A stretch of 64,000 nucleotides of DNA from Dokdonella fugitiva (GCF_014138265.1 NZ_JACGXL010000003.1:124001-188000); one strand, 5' to 3'; counted from the first letter of the stretch, positions 55,182-64,000 are shown. The notes: generated from the letters alone by a model not told the origin. Numbers and translations: made by a program.

Positions 55182-56498
55182 ATGATGCGCCGCCTCGGCC
55201 GCGCCTGGCGCTCCAGCGCATGGCGCCTCGCGGCGCTGCTCGCGGCCGCGCTCGCGGTCGGCCTGTGGCTGCGCGCGGTGCCCGCCTGCCTGCTCGCCGC
55301 GACCGCGTTCGCACTCGGTCACGGCGTGCTGCGGCTGGCGCGTTTCGCGCGCCTGCTCGCGGGGCGCAGGCGCATGCCGGCCGCGGACGGCAACGGCATC
55401 TGGGACGAGGTGCAGAACGCGACGCGCCAGCGCCAGCGTACCGCGGTCGCGGGCAAGCGCCGCATGGTGCGATTGCTGCGCGCGTTCCGCGACGCCGCCG
55501 CCGCGCTGCCGGACGCGGTCGTCGCGCTCGATCGCGAGTTGCGCATCGAATGGTTCAACGCCGCCACCGCGAACCTGCTCGGGCTGAAGTACCCGCAGGA
55601 CCTCGGCGCGCACCTGCCCAATCTCGTGCGCGCGCCGCGCTTTACCGAATGGCTGCGCCGCGAGGGCGAAGAACCGCTGCTCGACCTGCCCTCGCCGCTC
55701 GACGAGGAACGCCGCCTCAACCTGCTCCTGATCCGCTACGCCGACGACCGTTCGCTGCTCGTCGTGCGCGACGTCAGCCAGCTCATGCGCCTCGAGCAGG
55801 TGCGGCGCGACTTCGTCGCGAACGTCTCGCACGAGCTGCGCACACCGCTCACGGTCGTGCACGGCTACCTCGACATGATCGAGCCCGAGCAGGTGCCCGA
55901 GTACGAACCGATCCTGCACGAGCTGAGGAATCAGTCGCGGCGCATGACGCAGATCGTCGAGGACCTGCTCACGTTGTCGCGCCTGGAGGCGCGCAACGAC
56001 CTGCCCCAGGAGCGCATCAGCATGCGTCCGCTGCTCGAAGCGCTGCGCCGCGAGGCGGAAGCGCTGAGCCAGGGCCAGCACACGCTCGTCGTCGAGCTGG
56101 ACGACCGCCACGACCTGCTCGGTTCGACCAAGGAACTGCACAGCGCGTTCTCCAACCTCGTCACCAACGCGGTGCGCTACACGCCTGCGGGCGGCCGCAT
56201 CATGCTGCGCTGGCAGCATGACGCCGACGGCGGGGCGCGCCTCTCGGTGACCGATACCGGCCAGGGCATCCCGGCGCAGCACCTGCCGCGCCTGACCGAG
56301 CGGTTCTACCGCGTCTCGACCAGCCGCTCGCGCGAAACCGGTGGCACCGGCCTAGGCCTGTCGATCGTCAAGCACGTGCTGCAACTGCACCAGGCGCGAC
56401 TGGAAATCCGCAGCGAGCCGGGCGTCGGCAGCACGTTCGCCTGCGTGTTCGGCGGCGAGCGCCTGCTGGAGCCGCTGGCGCTGGCGGAAGCGCCGTGA
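55182..56498 (+). CDS. phoR: Phosphate regulon sensor histidine kinase PhoR
   Basis: A 438-residue membrane kinase: two hydrophobic segments (about 17-30 and 33-50), no large periplasmic domain, a PAS domain (DAVVALDRELRIEWFN near 111), the H box FVANVSHELRTPLT (His217), the N box SNLVTNAVRYTP, then DTGQGIP and GGTGLGLSIVKH. This matches the PhoR design in which signal comes through the Pst/PhoU system. The ATG at 55182 or 55185 is used. Its stop overlaps the next gene (GTGA). Confidence 0.95.
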   Translation: MMRRLGRAWRSSAWRLAALLAAALAVGLWLRAVPACLLAATAFALGHGVLRLARFARLLAGRRRMPAADGNGIWDEVQNATRQRQRTAVAGKRRMVRLLRAFRDAAAALPDAVVALDRELRIEWFNAATANLLGLKYPQDLGAHLPNLVRAPRFTEWLRREGEEPLLDLPSPLDEERRLNLLLIRYADDRSLLVVRDVSQLMRLEQVRRDFVANVSHELRTPLTVVHGYLDMIEPEQVPEYEPILHELRNQSRRMTQIVEDLLTLSRLEARNDLPQERISMRPLLEALRREAEALSQGQHTLVVELDDRHDLLGSTKELHSAFSNLVTNAVRYTPAGGRIMLRWQHDADGGARLSVTDTGQGIPAQHLPRLTERFYRVSTSRSRETGGTGLGLSIVKHVLQLHQARLEIRSEPGVGSTFACVFGGERLLEPLALAEAP

Positions 56499-57418
56499 AG
56501 CTTCTCCGGTTCGCGCTGCTCGTCGCGCTCGTCGCGTGCACGTCGCCGGCGCGCGCGCTGGAAGGCATCGCGGGCACGCTCACGAGCGTCGGCTCCGACA
56601 CAGCGAGCGTGCTCATCACGCGCTGGGCCGCGGCGTTCCAGGCGGACCATCCCGGCGCGCGCATCCAGGCGCAGGCGAGCGGTTCGGCGAGCGCGCCGAT
56701 CGCGTTGATCGAGGGCGCGGCCGACCTCGGCCCGATGAGCCGTCCGATGAACGCCTCCGAGGAAGCGGCGTTCCGCGCCCGCTACGGCTACGCACCGACG
56801 CGCGTCGTCGTCGCGCACGATGCGATCGCGGTGTTCGTGCATCCGGACAACCCGCTCGCCACGGCGACGCTCGCCGACCTCGACGCGATCTACTCGTCGA
56901 CGCGCGCGTGCGGCGCGACGGCGCCGATCCGCGGCTGGAACGACCTTCGCGCCGGCAGCGGCGCGCCGCAGCCGCTGCTCGCGATCGGTCGCGACAGCGG
57001 CTCGGGCACGCACGAACTGTTCCGCGAACTGGCACTCTGCGGCGGGCGCTACCGCGCCGAAGTGGTCGCCTGGCCCGGTAACGGCGCGGTCGTCGCTACC
57101 GTCGCCGGAAACCGCGAGGCGATCGGCTATGCGGGTTTCGGCTTCGTCAACGGACTCGTGCGCCCGCTCGCGATCGCGCGCAGCCCGAGCGATCCGGCGA
57201 TCGCGCCCGACGAACGCAGCATCGCCTCCGGGCGCTACCCGCTCTCCCGTGCGATCTACGTCTACCTGAACCGCCGCCCGCAGCAGGCGCTCGCCGACTT
57301 GCCGCGCGCGTTCCTCGAATACATCCTTTCCGACGACGCACAGCAGCTCGTGCGTCATGAAGGTTTCATACCCTTGGACGTGGACGAGGCGCGCGAGCAG
57401 CGCGCCCTGATCCGCTGA
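56495..57418 (+). CDS. PstS-family phosphate-binding periplasmic protein
   Basis: A 307-residue exported solute-binding protein (signal peptide to about residue 21). GTLTSVGSDTASVLITRWAAAF, ADLGPMSRPMNASEEAAF and GRDSGSGTHELF are the phosphate-contact loops of PBP-like PstS proteins. It starts with a GTG overlapping the phoR stop by four bases, so it is cotranslated with the sensor kinase. No pstCAB or phoU genes are in the window, so it may be an accessory binding protein or sensor input rather than the main transporter subunit. Confidence 0.88.
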   Translation: MKLLRFALLVALVACTSPARALEGIAGTLTSVGSDTASVLITRWAAAFQADHPGARIQAQASGSASAPIALIEGAADLGPMSRPMNASEEAAFRARYGYAPTRVVVAHDAIAVFVHPDNPLATATLADLDAIYSSTRACGATAPIRGWNDLRAGSGAPQPLLAIGRDSGSGTHELFRELALCGGRYRAEVVAWPGNGAVVATVAGNREAIGYAGFGFVNGLVRPLAIARSPSDPAIAPDERSIASGRYPLSRAIYVYLNRRPQQALADLPRAFLEYILSDDAQQLVRHEGFIPLDVDEAREQRALIR

Positions 57419-57477
57419 GAGATCGCCAGGCCCCGAAGCCGGTGCTCCCCCGAGGCCTACCCCCTGCGAGTCACGCC

Positions 57478-59556
57478 ATGAACCGCGAAGTCGTGATGAA
57501 CCTGAAGGACCCGAGCCTCTACCTCAACCGCGAGCTGGCCCAGCTAGAGTTCAACTTCCGGGTGCTCGCGCAGGCGGAGGATCCACGCGTGCCGCTGCTC
57601 GAGCGCATGCGTTACCTGTGCATCTCGTGCACCAACCTCGACGAGTTCTTCGAGGTGCGCGTCGCCGTGCTGCGCGAACAGGTGAACATGATCGAATCGC
57701 GCCCGGGCCCGGACGCGATGCCGCCCTCGGAAGTACTTGCGCGCATCCGCGAGCGCGCGCTGACCCTGGTCAAGGCGCAGTACGACTTCTGGAACGGCAC
57801 GCTGCAGCCCGCGCTCGAAGCCGAAGGCATCCGCTTCTCCAAGCGCGACAGCTGGACCGTCAAGCAGCGGCGCTGGTTGCAGGGTTATTTCCGCAACGAA
57901 ATCCTGCCGGTGCTGTCGCCGCTCGGCCTCGATCCCGCTCACCCGTTCCCGCGCATCCTCAACAAGAGCCTCAACCTCGCGGTCGTGCTGAAGGGCCGCG
58001 ATGCGTTCGGTCGCGAGGGTCACATGGCGCTCGTGCGCGCACCGCGCTCGCTGCCGCGCCTGATCCGCATGCCGGCCGAGGTCGCAGAGGCACCGTACGA
58101 CTTCGTGTTCCTGTCGAGCGTGCTGCACGAATTCATGGACGAGTTGTTCCCCGGCATGCAGGTGAAGGGTTCCTACCAGTTCCGCGTGACGCGCAATAGC
58201 GAGCTCGTCGTAGACGAGGACGAAGTGCAGAACATCGCGCTCGCGCTGCGCGACGAACTCAAGGGCCGCGGCTTCGCGCGACCGGTGCGCCTCGAGGTCG
58301 CCGACAACTGCCCGAAGGCGATCGCCGACATGCTCATGCAGAACTTCGAGATCACCGACTCGGAGGTGTACCGCTGCGAGGGCCCGGTCAACGTCAGCCG
58401 CGTCAACGCGGTGTACGAGCAGATCGACCGCGCCGACCTCAAGTTCCCCGCGTTCCTGCCGCGCGCCCTGCCCGTCGTCGTCGACGAGGGCAGCCTGTTC
58501 GACGCGATCCGCGAGCGCGACATCCTGCTGCACCACCCGTTCGAATCGTTCGGCGCGGTGATCGAACTCGTGCGCCAGGCGAGCGTGGATCCGGACGTGC
58601 TCGCGATCAAGCAGACGCTGTACCGCGTCGGCAACAACTCGCCGCTGGTCGACCACCTGATCGAGGCGGCGCGACAGGGCAAGGATGTCACCGTCGTGGT
58701 CGAGTTGCGCGCGCGCTTCGACGAGGAAGCGAACCTGCGCCTCGCCAACCGCCTGCAGGAAGCCGGCGTGCAGGTCGTCTACGGCGTGGTCGGCTACAAG
58801 ACGCACGCGAAGATGCTGCTGATCGTGCGACGCGAACAGGGCGTGCTGCGTCGCTACGCGCACCTGTCGACCGGCAACTACCACCAGATCACCTCGCGCA
58901 TCTACACCGACTTCGGCCTGATGACGGCGAACCCCGACATCGGCGAGGACGCGCACCTTCTGTTCCTGCAGCTGTCGGGCCTCGGCCCGATCATCAAGCT
59001 CAAATGCCTGCTGCACTCGCCCTTCACGCTGCACAAGGGCCTGATGGAGAAGATCGAGCGCGAGATCGGCCACGCGCAGGCGGGCAAGCCCGCGCGCATC
59101 ATCGCCAAGATGAACGCGCTCAACGAGGAACACGTGGTCGAGGTGCTGTACCGCGCCTCGCAGGCCGGCGTGCAGATCGACCTCATCGTGCGCGGCTCGT
59201 GCGCGTTGCGCCCGGGCATCCCGGGCGTGTCGGACAACATCCGCGTGCGCTCGATCGTCGGCCGCTTCCTCGAACACAGCCGCGTGTACTGGTTCCAGAA
59301 CGACGAGACGCCGGAGATCTACTGCTCGAGCGCGGACTGGATGGAACGCAACCTGCTGCGCCGGATCGAGACCTGTTTCCCGATCCGCGACCCGCAGCTC
59401 GCCCGGCGCGTCTACGACGAGTCGCTCGCCAACTACCTCGCCGACAACACCCAGGCCTGGCAGCTCGAACCCGACGGCAGCTACCGGCGCATCGTCGCGG
59501 GCGACGCGCCGACGCATTCGGCGCAGCAGATCTTGCTGAGCCAACTTGCGCAGTGA
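57478..59556 (+). CDS. ppk: Polyphosphate kinase Ppk1
   Basis: A 692-residue enzyme that makes polyphosphate from ATP. It opens LNRELAQLEFNFRVL and has the N-terminal EFFEVRVA motif, then the phospholipase-D-like catalytic modules. The autophosphorylated His is in VGYKTHAKMLLIV (about residue 442) and RGSCALRPGIPGVSDNIRVRSI is in the second module. The start at 57478 is chosen; an ATG at 57496 is in frame. It forms a Pho-related block with phoBR, the PstS-like gene and ppx. Confidence 0.96.
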   Translation: MNREVVMNLKDPSLYLNRELAQLEFNFRVLAQAEDPRVPLLERMRYLCISCTNLDEFFEVRVAVLREQVNMIESRPGPDAMPPSEVLARIRERALTLVKAQYDFWNGTLQPALEAEGIRFSKRDSWTVKQRRWLQGYFRNEILPVLSPLGLDPAHPFPRILNKSLNLAVVLKGRDAFGREGHMALVRAPRSLPRLIRMPAEVAEAPYDFVFLSSVLHEFMDELFPGMQVKGSYQFRVTRNSELVVDEDEVQNIALALRDELKGRGFARPVRLEVADNCPKAIADMLMQNFEITDSEVYRCEGPVNVSRVNAVYEQIDRADLKFPAFLPRALPVVVDEGSLFDAIRERDILLHHPFESFGAVIELVRQASVDPDVLAIKQTLYRVGNNSPLVDHLIEAARQGKDVTVVVELRARFDEEANLRLANRLQEAGVQVVYGVVGYKTHAKMLLIVRREQGVLRRYAHLSTGNYHQITSRIYTDFGLMTANPDIGEDAHLLFLQLSGLGPIIKLKCLLHSPFTLHKGLMEKIEREIGHAQAGKPARIIAKMNALNEEHVVEVLYRASQAGVQIDLIVRGSCALRPGIPGVSDNIRVRSIVGRFLEHSRVYWFQNDETPEIYCSSADWMERNLLRRIETCFPIRDPQLARRVYDESLANYLADNTQAWQLEPDGSYRRIVAGDAPTHSAQQILLSQLAQ

Positions 59557-59632
59557 GGCCGCCCGCGGCAGCGCTGCAGCGATCGCCGGGGCCATGCGAC
59601 AATCCCCGGCACAGCCCTTGCGAGCGGACCCC

Positions 59633-61165
59633 GTGAAGGACGCGCCTGCCACCCAATTGCGTGACGGCGAACTGCTCGCGGCGGTCGACCTCGGTTCCAA
59701 CAGTTTTCACCTCGTCGTCGCTCGTTACGAGCATGGGAGCCTGCGCATCATCGACCGCCTGCGCGATAGCGTGCGCATGGCGATGGGTTTGCGCGCGAAC
59801 GGCAGCCTCGAGCCCGAATACCGCGAACGCGCGCTCGCCTGCCTCGCGCGTTTCGGCCAGCGCCTGCGCGCGCTGCCGTACGACCGCGTGCGCGCGGTAG
59901 CGACGAACACCGTACGCCGCCTCGCCAACCCGCAGGCGTTCCTTCTGCCAGCGGAAACCGCGCTCGGCCATCCGATCGAGATCGTCAGCGGCCGCGAAGA
60001 AGCGCGCCTGATCTACCTCGGCGTCGCGCACGACCTCGCCCGTTCGAGCCAGCGCAGGCTCGTCGTCGACATCGGCGGCGGCAGCACCGAGTTCATCATC
60101 GGCCAGGGCTTCGACGCGCTCGAGACCGAGAGCATCCAGGTCGGTTGCGTCGCGAGCACGTTGCGATTCTTCGGCGACGGCAAGTTCACCGCCAAGCGCT
60201 GGCGCCAGGCGCAGACCGAGATCTCGGTCGAGCTGCAGCAGTTCGCCGAGGACTACCGCGCACGCGGCTGGGGCGAGGCGATCGGCTCGTCCGGCACGGC
60301 CAAGGCGATCGGCAGCATCGTGCAGGCGAACGGCTGGAGCGACCAGGGCATCACCGCGCCCTCGCTCGCGCTGCTGCGCGAGGCGATCCTCGATGCGGGC
60401 AGCGTAGACAACCTGCGCCTCGCCGGCCTCGCCGAGGACCGTACGCCGATCATCGCCGGTGGCGTCGCCGTGCTCGAGGCGATCTTCACGACCTTCGCGC
60501 TCGAGCAGATGGGTGTGTGCGAAACCGCGATGCGCGAAGGCCTGCTGTACGACATGGTCGGCCGCGCGATGCACGGTGATCCGCGCGCGGGCAGCGTCGC
60601 CGCGCTCGCCTCGCGCTACGCGGTCGATCGCGCGCAGGCCGCGCGCGTGCACCATGCCGCGCTCGAACTGTTCGAGCAGGTCGCCGACGACTGGCAGCTG
60701 GGCGGCCTCGAGCGCGACCTGCTCGGCTGGGCCGCGGACATCCACGAGGTCGGCCTCGCGATCGCGCACAGCCTGCACCACATCCACGGCGCGTACATCA
60801 TCGCCAACTCGGATCTCGCCGGGTTCAGCCGGCAGGGCCAGCAGGCGCTCGCCGCGATCATCCGCTCGCATCGACGAAAGCCGGATCGCGAGACGATCGA
60901 CGCGCTGCCGGAGCGCCTGCGCCAGCCGGCGCGGCGCGTGACCGCACTGCTGCGCCTCGCCGCGCTGCTCGAGCGCGCGCGCACGACCGAGCCGCTGCCG
61001 CCGCTGCGCCTCGCCGCGGAAGACCGCCTGCTGCGCCTCGAGCTGCCGGACCGCTGGCTCGATCAGCACCCGCTCACGCGCGCCGACCTCGACCAGGAGC
61101 GCGACCACATCAAGCTGCTCGACCTGAAGCTGCAGGTGCGCCCGCTGGAGAAGGCCGAAGCCTGA
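59633..61165 (+). CDS. ppx: Exopolyphosphatase Ppx/GppA
   Basis: A 510-residue phosphatase that shortens polyphosphate and may act on pppGpp. AAVDLGSNSFHLVV and VVDIGGGSTEFI are the two phosphate-binding loops of the ASKHA fold, followed by a C-terminal HD-like helical domain (HHAALELFEQVADDW to HEVGLAIAHSLHHIHGAYI). The GTG at 59633 places the first loop at the same distance as in E. coli (513 residues); an ATG at 59594 would add 13 residues. It lies 76 bases after ppk. Confidence 0.94.
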   Translation: MKDAPATQLRDGELLAAVDLGSNSFHLVVARYEHGSLRIIDRLRDSVRMAMGLRANGSLEPEYRERALACLARFGQRLRALPYDRVRAVATNTVRRLANPQAFLLPAETALGHPIEIVSGREEARLIYLGVAHDLARSSQRRLVVDIGGGSTEFIIGQGFDALETESIQVGCVASTLRFFGDGKFTAKRWRQAQTEISVELQQFAEDYRARGWGEAIGSSGTAKAIGSIVQANGWSDQGITAPSLALLREAILDAGSVDNLRLAGLAEDRTPIIAGGVAVLEAIFTTFALEQMGVCETAMREGLLYDMVGRAMHGDPRAGSVAALASRYAVDRAQAARVHHAALELFEQVADDWQLGGLERDLLGWAADIHEVGLAIAHSLHHIHGAYIIANSDLAGFSRQGQQALAAIIRSHRRKPDRETIDALPERLRQPARRVTALLRLAALLERARTTEPLPPLRLAAEDRLLRLELPDRWLDQHPLTRADLDQERDHIKLLDLKLQVRPLEKAEA

Positions 61166-61253
61166 CCGGCGCGACTGGGCAGGCGGCTGACGCGCCGCGC
61201 GCGAGCCCCTATCATTGCGGTTTCCCGCTTCCGCACCGCACTGGAGACCCCCG

Positions 61254-61940
61254 ATGATCAAGCGACTGCTGCTCGCACTCGTGCTCATGCTGCCTGCGCT
61301 CGCGCTGGCCCAGGCGACCACCGACAAGCCCGCCGCGCCCCCCAAGGCCGCCGCCAAGCCCGCCGCCGCGAAACCGGCGCCGAAGGCCCCGGTGAAGCCG
61401 GCCGCAAAGGCCGAGACGGCGACCGCGACCGATGCGCAGGGGCCGTCGAAGGTGCTGATCAAGACGAGCCTCGGCGACATCACCGTCGAGCTCTACGCGG
61501 ACAAGGCGCCGAAGTCGGTCGAGAACTTCCTCGCCTACGCCAGGAGCGGCTTCTACGACGGCACGATCTTCCACCGCGTGATCGCCGACTTCATGGTCCA
61601 GGGCGGCGGCTTCACGGCGGACCTGCGCCAGAAGAAGACGCGCGCACCGGTCGTCAACGAATCGAAGAACGGCCTCAGCAACCTGCGCGGCACGCTCGCG
61701 ATGGCGCGCACGGCCGATCCGAACTCGGCGACCGCGCAGTTCTTCATCAACACCGTCGACAACCAGCGCCTCGACTACGCGGGCGACGCGAACCCCGGCT
61801 ACTGCGTGTTCGGCAAGGTCACCGCCGGCCTCGACGTCGTCGACAAGATCCGCGCGGTGCCGACCGGCGCGCAGGGTCCGTTCCGCAGCGACGTGCCGAC
61901 CACGGCGGTGGTGATCGAGAAGGTCACGGTCCTGCCCTGA
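61254..61940 (+). CDS. Exported cyclophilin-type peptidyl-prolyl isomerase
   Basis: A 228-residue periplasmic PpiA-like protein: a signal peptide ([19 protein letters not shown]), an Ala/Pro/Lys-rich linker (about 25-62), then a compact cyclophilin domain with [31 protein letters not shown] and [22 protein letters not shown] lies seven bases before the ATG at 61254, and TATCAT at 61210-61215 is a possible -10. It is followed by lpxH, a common pairing. Confidence 0.92.
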   Translation: MIKRLLLALVLMLPALALAQATTDKPAAPPKAAAKPAAAKPAPKAPVKPAAKAETATATDAQGPSKVLIKTSLGDITVELYADKAPKSVENFLAYARSGFYDGTIFHRVIADFMVQGGGFTADLRQKKTRAPVVNESKNGLSNLRGTLAMARTADPNSATAQFFINTVDNQRLDYAGDANPGYCVFGKVTAGLDVVDKIRAVPTGAQGPFRSDVPTTAVVIEKVTVLP

Positions 61941-62055
61941 GGACGTACGCGGTGTCCGCACGCGCGACTCGCAGTGGCGTGCCCGGCCCCGTCCGCGCGC
62001 GTCGCACGCCCCCCTCGGGCCTGCGGCAGGGCGCCATGGCCGCGTCGATCACGCG

Positions 62056-62778
62056 ATGACGACGCTGTTCGTCTCCGACCTCCACCTCGACGCGAGCCGG
62101 CCGCGGATCACCCGGCTGTTCGGCGAATTCGTGCGCGACGAAGCCTCGCGCGCGAATGCGCTGTACATCCTCGGCGACCTGTTCGAGGCGTGGATCGGCG
62201 ATGACGCCGACGACGCGACCGGCGACGAGGTCGCCGCCGCGCTCGCGGCGCTGCACGCGCGGGGCGTGCCGAGCTTCTTCATCCACGGCAACCGCGATTT
62301 CCTGCTCGGCGACGCGTACGCACGGCGTGCGCGCATGACCTTGCTGCCCGACGCGAGCGTCGTCGAGATCGAAGGCGAACGCACGCTGCTCATGCACGGC
62401 GACACGCTGTGCACCGACGACGCGCCGTACCAGGCCTTCCGCGCGCAGGCGCACGCGCCCGCGTGGCAGCGCGCGTTCCTCGCGCGACCGATCGAGGAAC
62501 GCCGCGTGTTCGCGGCGCAGGCGCGCGCGGAGAGCCAGCGCTACACGCGTTCGGTCGGCGACGCGATCACCGACGTCAATGCGGAGGCGGTCGCGTCGAC
62601 GTTGCGCGCGCACGGCGTGCGCCGCCTCGTCCACGGCCACACGCACCGGCCGGCACGGCACCGGCTCGAACTCGACGGCACGCCGGTCGAACGCATCGTG
62701 CTCGGCGACTGGTACGAGCAGGGCAGCGTATTGCGCTGTTCGTACGGCCGCGATCCGGTTCTCGAATCGCTTTCTTGA
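62056..62778 (+). CDS. lpxH: UDP-2,3-diacylglucosamine diphosphatase LpxH
   Basis: Cleaves UDP-diacylglucosamine to lipid X in lipid A synthesis at the inner membrane. It has 240 residues with the metallophosphoesterase motifs FVSDLHLD, YILGDLFEAWIGDD, FIHGNRDFLLG, LLMHGDTLCTDD and VHGHTHRPA. It lies 115 bases after the cyclophilin gene and converges with the secreted paralog pair (20-base gap). Confidence 0.96.
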   Translation: MTTLFVSDLHLDASRPRITRLFGEFVRDEASRANALYILGDLFEAWIGDDADDATGDEVAAALAALHARGVPSFFIHGNRDFLLGDAYARRARMTLLPDASVVEIEGERTLLMHGDTLCTDDAPYQAFRAQAHAPAWQRAFLARPIEERRVFAAQARAESQRYTRSVGDAITDVNAEAVASTLRAHGVRRLVHGHTHRPARHRLELDGTPVERIVLGDWYEQGSVLRCSYGRDPVLESLS

Positions 62779-62797
62779 GCGCTCGGTTCCGCAGGCT

Positions 62798-63295
62798 TCA
62801 GTCGATGTCGAACGACTGCAGCGTGACGGGCAGGAAACCGTTGCTTTGCAACGTGAACGTGCCGCACGCCCCCGGGATATCGAAGTCGGCCCCGGTAATG
62901 ATCAGGTAGTACGCACCCGGAGGCATGTCGGCGTGGAGCATCGGGGTCGTGCCGTCCCCAGTCGTGGTGCAAGGCGCATTGGCGTTGCAGCCGCTCGCCT
63001 CGGGCACGAGATACGCCGCGAGTGTATAGCCCGCGCCACCGACGAACACGATCTGGGTGAAGGTACCGGCATTGATGATGTTGACGTGTACGACGTAGGC
63101 CTGGCCCGGCGCAGTGAAGTTCTGGCAGATTCCCACGATCCCGGTTTCATGGCCGCAGGTGGTGCCGGTGAGCGCAGGATTGCCGGAAGAGTCCATTGCC
63201 CATATGGCGGGCGCAGCGCAAGTCTGCGCCGATGCGACCGAAGCCGACGCGGCGGCAATGATGGCTCCCATGCTGACGGCAGCGGACACGCGCAT
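62798..63295 (-). CDS. Secreted PPC-like domain protein, tandem paralog 2
   Basis: A 165-residue exported protein (signal peptide to ASA|QT near residue 23). The mature part is one beta-sandwich reminiscent of bacterial pre-peptidase C-terminal domains: HETGIVG, YTLAAYLVPEASGCN, PPGAYYLIITGADFD and a final GFLPVTLQSFDID. Six cysteines are spaced for disulfides. By eye it is about 80 percent identical to the upstream paralog across the mature region. AAGGAG lies eight bases before the ATG. The gap to the paralog is only 39 bases, so they are probably cotranscribed. The function is unknown. Confidence 0.75.
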   Translation of the reverse strand: MRVSAAVSMGAIIAAASASVASAQTCAAPAIWAMDSSGNPALTGTTCGHETGIVGICQNFTAPGQAYVVHVNIINAGTFTQIVFVGGAGYTLAAYLVPEASGCNANAPCTTTGDGTTPMLHADMPPGAYYLIITGADFDIPGACGTFTLQSNGFLPVTLQSFDID

Positions 63296-63334
63296 GTCGA
63301 TGGCTCCTTGCGGTGAGGGTACGCGAACGATGGT

Positions 63335-63838
63335 TCAATCGACGTCGAACGACTGCAATGTCACCGGCAGGAAGCCGTCGCTCGCCGCCGTGAACGTGCC
63401 GCATGAACCGGGGGCATCGAAATCGGCACCGGTGATGATCAGGTAATACGCGCCCGGCGGGATGTCGGCGTGCAGCATATGCGTCGTGCCGTCGCCCGTC
63501 GTCGTGCACGCGGCATTCGCATTGCAGCCGCTCGCTTCGGGCACGAGGTAGGCCGCGAGCGTGTAGCCCGGACCACCTGTGAACGCGATATCCGTGAACG
63601 TCGCGGGCGCGATGACGTTGATGCGCACGACGTACGCCGCACCCGGTGCCGTGAACGTCTGGCACGTACCGACGATGCCGGTTTCATGGCCGCAGGTCGT
63701 GCCGGTGAGGGCAGGATTGCCGGAGACGTCCATGGCCCATACCGCGGGCGAAGCGCAGGTCTGGGCGACCGCGAGGGACGAAAGGCCGAAGCCGGCGACG
63801 ATCGCGCCGAGCGCGAGGGAACGAGCGATGACGGACAT
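63335..63838 (-). CDS. Secreted PPC-like domain protein, tandem paralog 1
   Basis: A 167-residue exported protein with signal peptide SLALGAIVAGFGLSSLAVA|QT, the same single beta-sandwich and cysteine pattern as its downstream paralog, and the same ending (GFLPVTLQSFDVD). The start at 63838 has GGGAGG just upstream and opens at the signal peptide; a longer frame to 63895 has no such site. It follows the end of a fibronectin-like gene by 62 bases. Binding or structural roles are possible; no catalytic motif is visible. Confidence 0.75.
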   Translation of the reverse strand: MSVIARSLALGAIVAGFGLSSLAVAQTCASPAVWAMDVSGNPALTGTTCGHETGIVGTCQTFTAPGAAYVVRINVIAPATFTDIAFTGGPGYTLAAYLVPEASGCNANAACTTTGDGTTHMLHADIPPGAYYLIITGADFDAPGSCGTFTAASDGFLPVTLQSFDVD

Positions 63839-63900
63839 GCAGCCTCCCGGAGGTGAAGCCCGTCGGCGGCCTGCCGACGGGGTTGCAAACTGCACTTATA

Positions 63901-64000
63901 TCACTTCGCGACGACCTTCTGCGCTCCGCTCAACGGCGCCTTCTCGCCGGTGCCCTTGACCGTGCCGATCTGGTACCAGTAGGTCCGACCCGACACCGCG
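63901..64000 (-). CDS. C-terminal end of a protein with a fibronectin type III-like module (partial)
   Basis: The last 32 codons read GRTYWYQIGTVKGTGEKAPL near the start and end in GAQKVVAK. The Tyr-Trp-Tyr-(Q)-Ile...Gly...APLS pattern is the terminal strand pair of a fibronectin type III domain, common in extracellular enzymes of Xanthomonadales. The rest of the gene is outside the window, so its function cannot be stated. Confidence 0.6.
   Translation of the reverse strand, partial: AVSGRTYWYQIGTVKGTGEKAPLSGAQKVVAK

Noticed and set aside
57544-59700. 718-codon minus-strand open frame opposite ppk
   Set aside because: Shadow frame; His/Asp/Val-rich low-information protein. The plus strand is a clear Ppk1.

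Overview
The window is a 64 kb piece of a high-GC gammaproteobacterial chromosome. The gene order points to the Xanthomonadales/Lysobacterales. The run rplU-rpmA-obgE, rpsT, murJ-ribF-ileS-lspA-ispH followed directly by a minor-pilin cluster (fimT-pilV-pilW-pilX-pilY1-pilE) is typical of that order. So are pcnB-folK-panB-panC, an NAD-type isocitrate dehydrogenase, GTAG-type REP palindromes and secreted proteins ending in a DGFE-like tail. A Rhodanobacteraceae-like (for example Dokdonella-like) source is my inference. No ribosomal RNA, prophage, insertion sequence, CRISPR array or obvious genomic island is visible, and the window reads as core chromosome.

Layout. 1-1.4 kb: 5' part of recC, then tRNA-Val and tRNA-Thr with a shared promoter and a terminator. 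1.4-9.4 kb: type IV pilus minor-pilin/adhesin operon. 9.4-16.4 kb: ispH, lspA, ileS, ribF and murJ, mostly overlapping or tightly packed. 16.5-18.9 kb: rpsT (divergent), obgE, rpmA and rplU with recognisable promoters and terminators. 18.9-30.3 kb: a secreted serine protease, uvrA, a thioesterase, a periplasmic copper chaperone, a DUF4139 protein, an enoyl-CoA hydratase, a DUF1289-NUDIX-sulfurtransferase operon, an FKBP-like protein and a DUF1684 protein. 30.5-37 kb: nnr-tsaE-amiC-mutL, with queG divergent. 37-41.4 kb: pantothenate synthesis (panB, panC, panD) with folK and pcnB. 41.4-46.8 kb: tRNA-Glu, a repeat-rich gap, fdxA, bamC-dapA, gcvR-bcp and phoH. 47-52.3 kb: an orphan outer-membrane protein, thiD, isocitrate dehydrogenase, an unknown secreted protein, an AhpD-like protein and grxC. 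52.4-62.8 kb: bepA, then a phosphate block (phoB-phoR-pstS-like-ppk-ppx), a secreted cyclophilin and lpxH. 62.8-64 kb: two tandem secreted paralogs and the 3' end of a fibronectin-like protein.

Themes. The phosphate block joins sensing (PhoBR), a solute-binding protein translationally coupled to the kinase, and polyphosphate making and breaking (Ppk/Ppx). A good Pho-box match sits just upstream, over the end of bepA. Envelope biogenesis is the other theme: murJ, lspA, amiC, bamC, bepA, lpxH and the pilus genes. The pan genes are split between a four-gene operon and a separately promoted panD. Between them lies a short stretch that looks like a small RNA with its own extended -10 and a strong terminator.

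I found no convincing multi-gene novel system. The most interesting leads are the candidate small RNA, the Pho box, an exactly centred long inverted repeat near 26.7 kb, a three-copy palindromic repeat family, and the tandem secreted paralogs. Starts were chosen by ribosome-binding sites, signal peptides, family length and overlap with the upstream gene. All homology statements come from recognising sequence motifs by eye, not from searches.
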